6,014 nt of DNA. Origin: Actinomycetota bacterium. GTDB taxonomy: Bacteria; Actinomycetota; Actinomycetes; Mycobacteriales; Mycobacteriaceae. The translations under genes were made by a program, and so were the position numbers. Shown here one piece after another: positions 4,546 through 6,014 of this stretch (positions are counted from its first letter, which is position 1; each line of letters opens with the position of its first letter). The notes beneath the pieces are model-generated. The model had not been told where the DNA came from and searched no databases. It saw only the letters and a list, made by a program, of their open reading frames with translations. Location: NCBI GenBank assembly GCA_005787665.1, contig SYAB01000416.1, forward strand, positions 1 to 6,014, given 5' to 3'.

Positions 4546-5535
4546 GTGAGCCAATCCTGGGGCCGGCCCGCCCGCGACGCGGGCGAGGGTTGGGTTGTCG
4601 TCGACGTCGAGACCTCGGGATTCCGCCCGGGTTCGGCGCGGGTGCTGAGCATCGCCGCGCTGGCGCTGGACTCGCACGGCAACGTCGAGCATTCCCTGGT
4701 CAGCCTGCTCAATCCCGGCGTCGATCCGGGACCGACCCATGTGCACGGGCTGACCAGCGAGATGCTGGAGGACCAGCCGAGATTCGCCGACATCGCCCAT
4801 GGGCTCGCCGACCTGATGCACGGCCGCACCCTGGTCGCCCACAACGCGCCCTTCGACTACTCGTTCCTGGTCGCCGAAGCCGAATTCGCCCGCACCGCAT
4901 TGCCCGTGGACAACGTGATGTGCACCGTCGAATTGGCCCGCCGGCTCGACCTTGGCCTGGACAACCTGAGGCTGGAAACCCTTGCGCGGCATTGGGATAT
5001 CCCGCAGACCCGGGCGCACGACGCCTTTGATGACGCTTTGGTGCTGTCGCGTGTTCTCATGCCGGCGCTGCACCGCGCCCGGGAGCGCGACATCTGGTTG
5101 CCGGTCCGTCCGGTGAGCCGGCGGCGCTGGCCCAATGGCACGGTCACCCACGAGGAACTGCGCCCGCTGAAGATGCTCGCCTCCCGCATGCCGTGTCCCT
5201 ACCTGAACCCCGGCCGGTACCAGCGCGGCGGTCCGCTCGTCCAGGGCATGCGAGTGGCGCTGTCCGCCGAGGTGAAGCGCACCCACGAGGAACTCGTAGA
5301 GCGGATCCTGCACGCCGGGCTCGCCTACGCCGATGCCGTCGACCCGGAGACGTCGCTGGTGGTCTGCAACGAACCCGCACCGGGGCACGGCAAGGGATTC
5401 CAGGCCCGCGAACTCGGGGTGCCGACCGTCTCCGACGAACAGTTCATGGCGAGCGTCGGCGCCGTCGCCGGTGGTGTCGGGATCGAGGCCTTCGAGCAGT
5501 CGGTGGACCAGGGCCAGCAGTTCGCGTTGTTCTGA
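4546..5535 (+). CDS. dnaQ: DnaQ-like DEDDh 3'-5' exonuclease with C-terminal BRCT-like region
   Basis: This 329-aa protein starts at GTG 4546, giving the same length as M. tuberculosis Rv3711c as I recall it. The upstream frame to 4414 is antisense to murT and is excluded. The exonuclease domain (about 15-175) has all DEDDh residues: Asp20 and Glu22 in V-D-V-E-T, Asp104 in H-N-A-P-F-D-Y, and His158/Asp163 in H-D-A-F-D-D. It should remove nucleotides 3'-5' using two metal ions. A linker region (about 186-232) contains R-R-R-W-P-N-G and a conserved-looking M-P-C-P-Y-L-N-P-G. Residues 235-320 look like a BRCT domain (M-R-V-A-L-S-A-E-V, H-A-G-L-A-Y, T-S-L-V-V-C-N, G-V-P-T-V-S-D-E-Q-F). The protein ends Q-Q-F-A-L-F, resembling a sliding-clamp-binding peptide. 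In mycobacteria replicative proofreading is done by the PHP domain of DnaE1, so a repair role is more likely than that of the E. coli epsilon subunit. Confidence 0.93.
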   Translation: MSQSWGRPARDAGEGWVVVDVETSGFRPGSARVLSIAALALDSHGNVEHSLVSLLNPGVDPGPTHVHGLTSEMLEDQPRFADIAHGLADLMHGRTLVAHNAPFDYSFLVAEAEFARTALPVDNVMCTVELARRLDLGLDNLRLETLARHWDIPQTRAHDAFDDALVLSRVLMPALHRARERDIWLPVRPVSRRRWPNGTVTHEELRPLKMLASRMPCPYLNPGRYQRGGPLVQGMRVALSAEVKRTHEELVERILHAGLAYADAVDPETSLVVCNEPAPGHGKGFQARELGVPTVSDEQFMASVGAVAGGVGIEAFEQSVDQGQQFALF

Positions 5536-5545
5536 ACCGCCGGAT

Positions 5546-6014
<469 letters not shown>

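Noticed and set aside
3447..4844. 465-aa Arg/Gly-rich frame on the - strand spanning murT and the start of dnaQ
   Set aside because: Overlaps murT in another frame on the same strand. The composition is that of an out-of-frame reading of GC-rich coding DNA.
4465..5388. 307-aa open frame on the - strand, antisense to the dnaQ-like gene
   Set aside because: No family motifs and compositional bias expected of antisense frames. The + strand frame carries all five exonuclease active-site residues.
4546..5535. Calling the exonuclease gene the replicative proofreading epsilon subunit
   Set aside because: Mycobacterial proofreading is attributed to the DnaE1 PHP domain, and this protein has a C-terminal BRCT-like region not present in E. 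coli epsilon. A DnaQ-like repair exonuclease is the safer description.

Overview
The window is a GC-rich, gene-dense piece of actinobacterial chromosome, almost certainly from a mycobacterium (Mycolicibacterium/Mycobacterium type). I recognise the proteins and their order from memory of the Mycobacterium tuberculosis block Rv3710-Rv3718c, read here in the opposite direction. The evidence is near-identical architecture and matching protein lengths. The DnaQ-like protein, for example, is 329 aa from its GTG start. No database search was run.

Layout from left to right: the last 22 codons of a + strand gene, probably dnaX; a small SRPBCC-fold protein (+); a secreted zinc N-acetylmuramoyl-L-alanine amidase of the Ami1/Rv3717 type (-), whose stop codon overlaps that of the SRPBCC gene; a 91-bp divergent promoter region; a ybaB-recR pair (+); a 27-bp convergent junction with a GC hairpin; the murT-gatD operon (-, ATGA overlap); a 92-bp divergent promoter region; a DEDDh exonuclease with a C-terminal BRCT-like region (dnaQ-like, +); and the C-terminal regulatory domain of leuA (-), cut by the window end.

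Two themes are interleaved. Genome maintenance is represented by dnaX (tail), ybaB, recR and the dnaQ-like gene. Peptidoglycan metabolism is represented by murT-gatD, which amidates the D-glutamate of lipid II, and by the amidase, which cleaves stem peptides from glycan. leuA (leucine biosynthesis) begins a metabolic segment. There are no RNA genes, mobile elements, CRISPR arrays or long repeats. No gap between genes exceeds 92 bp, so no gene-free stretch of 300 bases exists.

This is a conserved core region rather than an accessory island, and I see no new multi-gene system. The points most worth a second look are a C-terminal pentapeptide on the DnaQ-like protein that resembles a sliding-clamp-binding motif, a MurT in which the usual four-cysteine zinc ribbon has decayed to one cysteine, possible leaderless transcription of murT and dnaQ, and short palindromes just upstream of two start codons.
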